Assembly: GCA_016929985.1 (NCBI GenBank)
Contig: JAFGIH010000027.1
Location: 1-9,460 of the forward strand
DNA from: Thermoleophilia bacterium
GTDB lineage: Bacteria > Actinomycetota > Thermoleophilia > RBG-16-64-13
Direction: 5' to 3'
DNA: 9,460 nucleotides
Numbering within the stretch: the stretch's first letter is position 1; each line of letters opens with the position of its first letter. Shown here piece after piece: positions 8,471 through 9,460 of the stretch. Below the pieces are notes generated by a model. That model ran no database searches, was not told where the DNA came from, and saw nothing but the letters and a program-made list of their open reading frames with translations. The translations under genes were made by a program, and so were the position numbers.

Positions 8471-8488
8471 TAAGCGAACCTTTGCTTA
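8471..8488. promoter_or_regulatory. 18-bp imperfect palindrome, candidate operator
   Basis: TAAGCGAA and TTTGCTTA flank a CC centre. Seven of eight positions in each arm are complementary, with a G/T at the sixth. It is AT-richer than its surroundings and sits midway in the aminotransferase/MFS divergent region, 87 nt from one start and 64 nt from the other. A further GCTTA follows directly (8490-8494). Size and symmetry fit a dimeric repressor of the GntR, TetR or MarR kind. No regulator gene is in the window. Confidence 0.45.
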
Positions 8489-8538
8489 CGCTTATGCCGG
8501 CTCTTCCAGACTCATGGTGAGAAGCACTCTCTTGCCCC

Positions 8539-8544
8539 AGGAGG
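8539..8544 (+). promoter_or_regulatory. Strong ribosome binding site of the MFS gene
   Basis: AGGAGG, a full match to the anti-Shine-Dalgarno core, ends 8 nt before the ATG at 8553. It fixes the start of a gene that has no stop codon inside the window. Confidence 0.8.
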
Positions 8545-8552
8545 AGATCACT

Positions 8553-9460
8553 ATGAGCCATGGCGACACATTTTCCGCTCAGCACGAAGAGCCTGCCAAC
8601 GGAGGGCGGAAGACGTTCAGACTAGCTTTCATCCTCATGCTCTACTTCTCTCTCAACGGTTGCTGTCTCTCCCTCATGCCCGTCGTGGGCGACGAGTTGC
8701 ATGGCAGCCTCGGACTCAGCGCGTCGCAGATCGGACTGTTGACGTCGGTGATGATGTTCATGCTGGGCGCCACCGCGATCCCCGCCGGGCTGGCCGGCGC
8801 CCGTTGGGGCGGAAGGGTCCTGATCGCAACCTGTGGCTTCTTCGTCGCGGGCTCGTTGCTCTTTGCGCTGAGCAAGTCCTTCGGCTGGTTGCTGGCGGCG
8901 CGGGCGCTGCAGGGCATCGCCGGCGGTGTGACAGTGCCGGCCTGCACCGCCGTTCTCAGTAGCTGTGTCACACCCGCGTGTCGCACGAAGGCGTGGGGCG
9001 TGTTCGGAACGGGTCACGGCGCCGGCGTCATGTTCGCCCTGCTTGTGATGCCGAGCGTCGCCCAGTGGGGTGGCTACCGGGGCGTGTTTCTGGTCACGAC
9101 GGGAATCGCTGCGGTCTTCAGCGCTGCGATCGCCCTCCTACGACCCGTGCGCGCCCTCCCTCTCCACGCCGTGGGCCACACGGGGCTGCGGCAGATCGGC
9201 CGGTCACTCCGCGAGACCGCAGCGAATCGGCGAGTGCTCATACTCTCGCTGTTCAACGCCGTTCTCCTTGGCACCAGCATCGGGGCCATCACCTGGACGC
9301 CACAGTATCTCGAAGCGAACTTCGGTGCGGGACTGGCGGCCGCGGCCTTCCTGACGGCAGGATTGGGAGTGGCCCAGTTGATTGCGAACCCGATAGGAGC
9401 GCTGGCCATGGCGCGTTGGGGCAAGCTGCCCGTGATAGGGTTCTCCCTCGCTTCGCTGAC
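8553..9460 (+). CDS. MFS transporter, 5' part (3' end outside window)
   Basis: Major facilitator superfamily permease of the inner membrane. 302 codons are present and the frame is still open at the window edge; the full protein should have roughly 400 residues. Residues 1-20 are hydrophilic and cytosolic. Predicted helices are at ~23-44, 58-80, 88-106, 112-134, 148-169, 177-196, 228-249, 258-280 and the start of the next. Motif A in the loop between TM2 and TM3 is AGLAGARWGGRVL (78-90), a degenerate form of GxxxDRxGRR. RALQGIAGG (117-125) in TM4 is motif B. A motif A-like MARWGK (286-291) recurs in the second half, as expected from the internal duplication. Six cysteines occur in the first 143 residues, including a Cys37-Cys38 pair in TM1. 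The substrate is unknown; a CynX/NimT-like or organic-anion role is possible. It is divergent from the aminotransferase. Confidence 0.9.
   Translation, partial: MSHGDTFSAQHEEPANGGRKTFRLAFILMLYFSLNGCCLSLMPVVGDELHGSLGLSASQIGLLTSVMMFMLGATAIPAGLAGARWGGRVLIATCGFFVAGSLLFALSKSFGWLLAARALQGIAGGVTVPACTAVLSSCVTPACRTKAWGVFGTGHGAGVMFALLVMPSVAQWGGYRGVFLVTTGIAAVFSAAIALLRPVRALPLHAVGHTGLRQIGRSLRETAANRRVLILSLFNAVLLGTSIGAITWTPQYLEANFGAGLAAAAFLTAGLGVAQLIANPIGALAMARWGKLPVIGFSLASL

Noticed and set aside
8622..9017. Minus-strand and alternate-frame ORFs between 8622 and 9424.
   Set aside because: They are shadows of the MFS gene, which runs open from 8553 to the window edge with MFS motifs A and B and an AGGAGG site.

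Overview
This is a GC-rich, gene-dense bacterial window (GC content judged by eye, not computed). Most third codon positions are G or C, and several genes have clear Shine-Dalgarno sequences. Base composition, gene style and the mix of families fit an Actinomycetota-type lineage (for example Thermoleophilia or Coriobacteriia) or a Chloroflexota-type lineage. No marker gene is present, so this placement is only an inference. I see no rRNA, tRNA, CRISPR array, insertion sequence or phage gene.

Layout. Positions 3-935 (+) hold the 3' part of an SLC13-type anion/sodium symporter gene that begins outside the window. It converges on a three-gene ABC exporter operon on the minus strand: ATPase (4636-3659), permease A (3666-2464) and permease B (2456-957). 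These three genes overlap or nearly touch, and the set resembles NatA/NatB-type ABC-2 exporters. Permease B carries an extra C-terminal linker and a predicted two-helix membrane hairpin that permease A lacks. Across a 169-bp divergent intergenic region (4637-4805), a radical SAM protein with a SPASM-like cysteine tail is encoded on the plus strand (4806-6416). A small protein follows it (6481-7167) that looks like a PD-(D/E)XK nuclease-like fold joined to a C-terminal winged helix. This pair converges on a class I/II PLP aminotransferase (8383-7199, -). The aminotransferase is divergent from an MFS transporter (8553 to the window end, +), which is cut off at the 3' edge.

How the parts relate. 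Two divergent intergenic regions (4637-4805 and 8384-8552) are the probable control points. Each contains an inverted repeat placed where a regulator could control one or both flanking genes. The first lies over a TATACT -10-like hexamer facing the ABC operon. The second is an 18-bp imperfect palindrome between the aminotransferase and the MFS gene.

Novelty. The best candidates for little-described biology are the radical SAM protein, whose substrate cannot be read from the sequence, its downstream nuclease-like/winged-helix neighbour, and the C-terminal extension of permease B. I found no convincing complete new system, and no RiPP precursor peptide next to the radical SAM gene.
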